DNA from: DAOPKN01 sp035391225
GTDB lineage: Bacteria; Thermotogota; Thermotogae; MWEM01
Direction: 5' to 3'
Length of the DNA stretch: 5,981 nt
Assembly: GCA_035391225.1 (NCBI GenBank)
Contig: DAOPKN010000101.1
Span: forward strand, 1-5,981
Part shown: positions 5,958 to 5,981 of the stretch, piece by piece
Layout: each line of letters begins with the position of its first letter
Position numbering within the stretch: position 1 is the stretch's first letter
The notes under the pieces: model-generated
Database searches by the model: none
Seen by the model: only the letters and a program-made list of their open reading frames with translations
What the model was told of the DNA's origin: nothing
Position numbers and translations under genes: made by a program

Positions 5958-5981
5958 AGAGGGTATGAATGGGGGGATCGC

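Overview
The window looks like ordinary bacterial chromosome from an organism that uses strong AGGAGG-type ribosome binding sites, sigma-70-type promoters and intrinsic terminators. Base composition is mixed: AT-rich around the central intergenic gap, and G+C-rich (by eye) with many G- or C-ending codons in the large gene. Nothing in view fixes the phylum. There are no phage, transposon or CRISPR signals and no RNA genes that I can see.

Left part (1-1263): three genes on the + strand packed as one transcription unit. They are the 3' end of a small integral membrane protein, an 83-residue XRE/Cro-type helix-turn-helix regulator one base later, and a 238-residue NAD(P)-binding atypical short-chain dehydrogenase/reductase whose start overlaps the regulator's stop by ATGA. 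The promoter of this unit lies upstream of the window. The membrane-protein/XRE pair is a familiar arrangement. The SDR gene appears translationally coupled to it.

Middle (1264-1466): a 203-base gap with no gene. It holds a short hairpin just after the SDR stop, a near-consensus promoter (TTGATT, 17-base spacer, TATAAT), a long T-rich tract covering the predicted transcription start, and an excellent Shine-Dalgarno site. The downstream gene is therefore its own transcription unit.

Right part (1467-5843): one large gene for a 1458-residue exported lipoprotein. Its parts in order are a lipoprotein signal peptide with Cys21, a proline-rich tether, about 570 residues of unrecognised largely beta-type sequence, a first PQQ-like beta-propeller in which I count eight blades, a bacterial Ig-like domain, and a second eight-blade PQQ-like propeller. 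Each propeller closes with the same W-P-x-Y...N-Q-N-T signature, which points to an internal duplication of a whole propeller module. I expect a surface-anchored binding or scaffold protein rather than a quinoprotein enzyme, but its ligand cannot be read from the sequence.

Tail (5844-5981): a strong intrinsic terminator with a GAGA tetraloop, then a second GC-rich region able to form two mutually exclusive hairpins. A possible but unproven start of another gene is embedded there.
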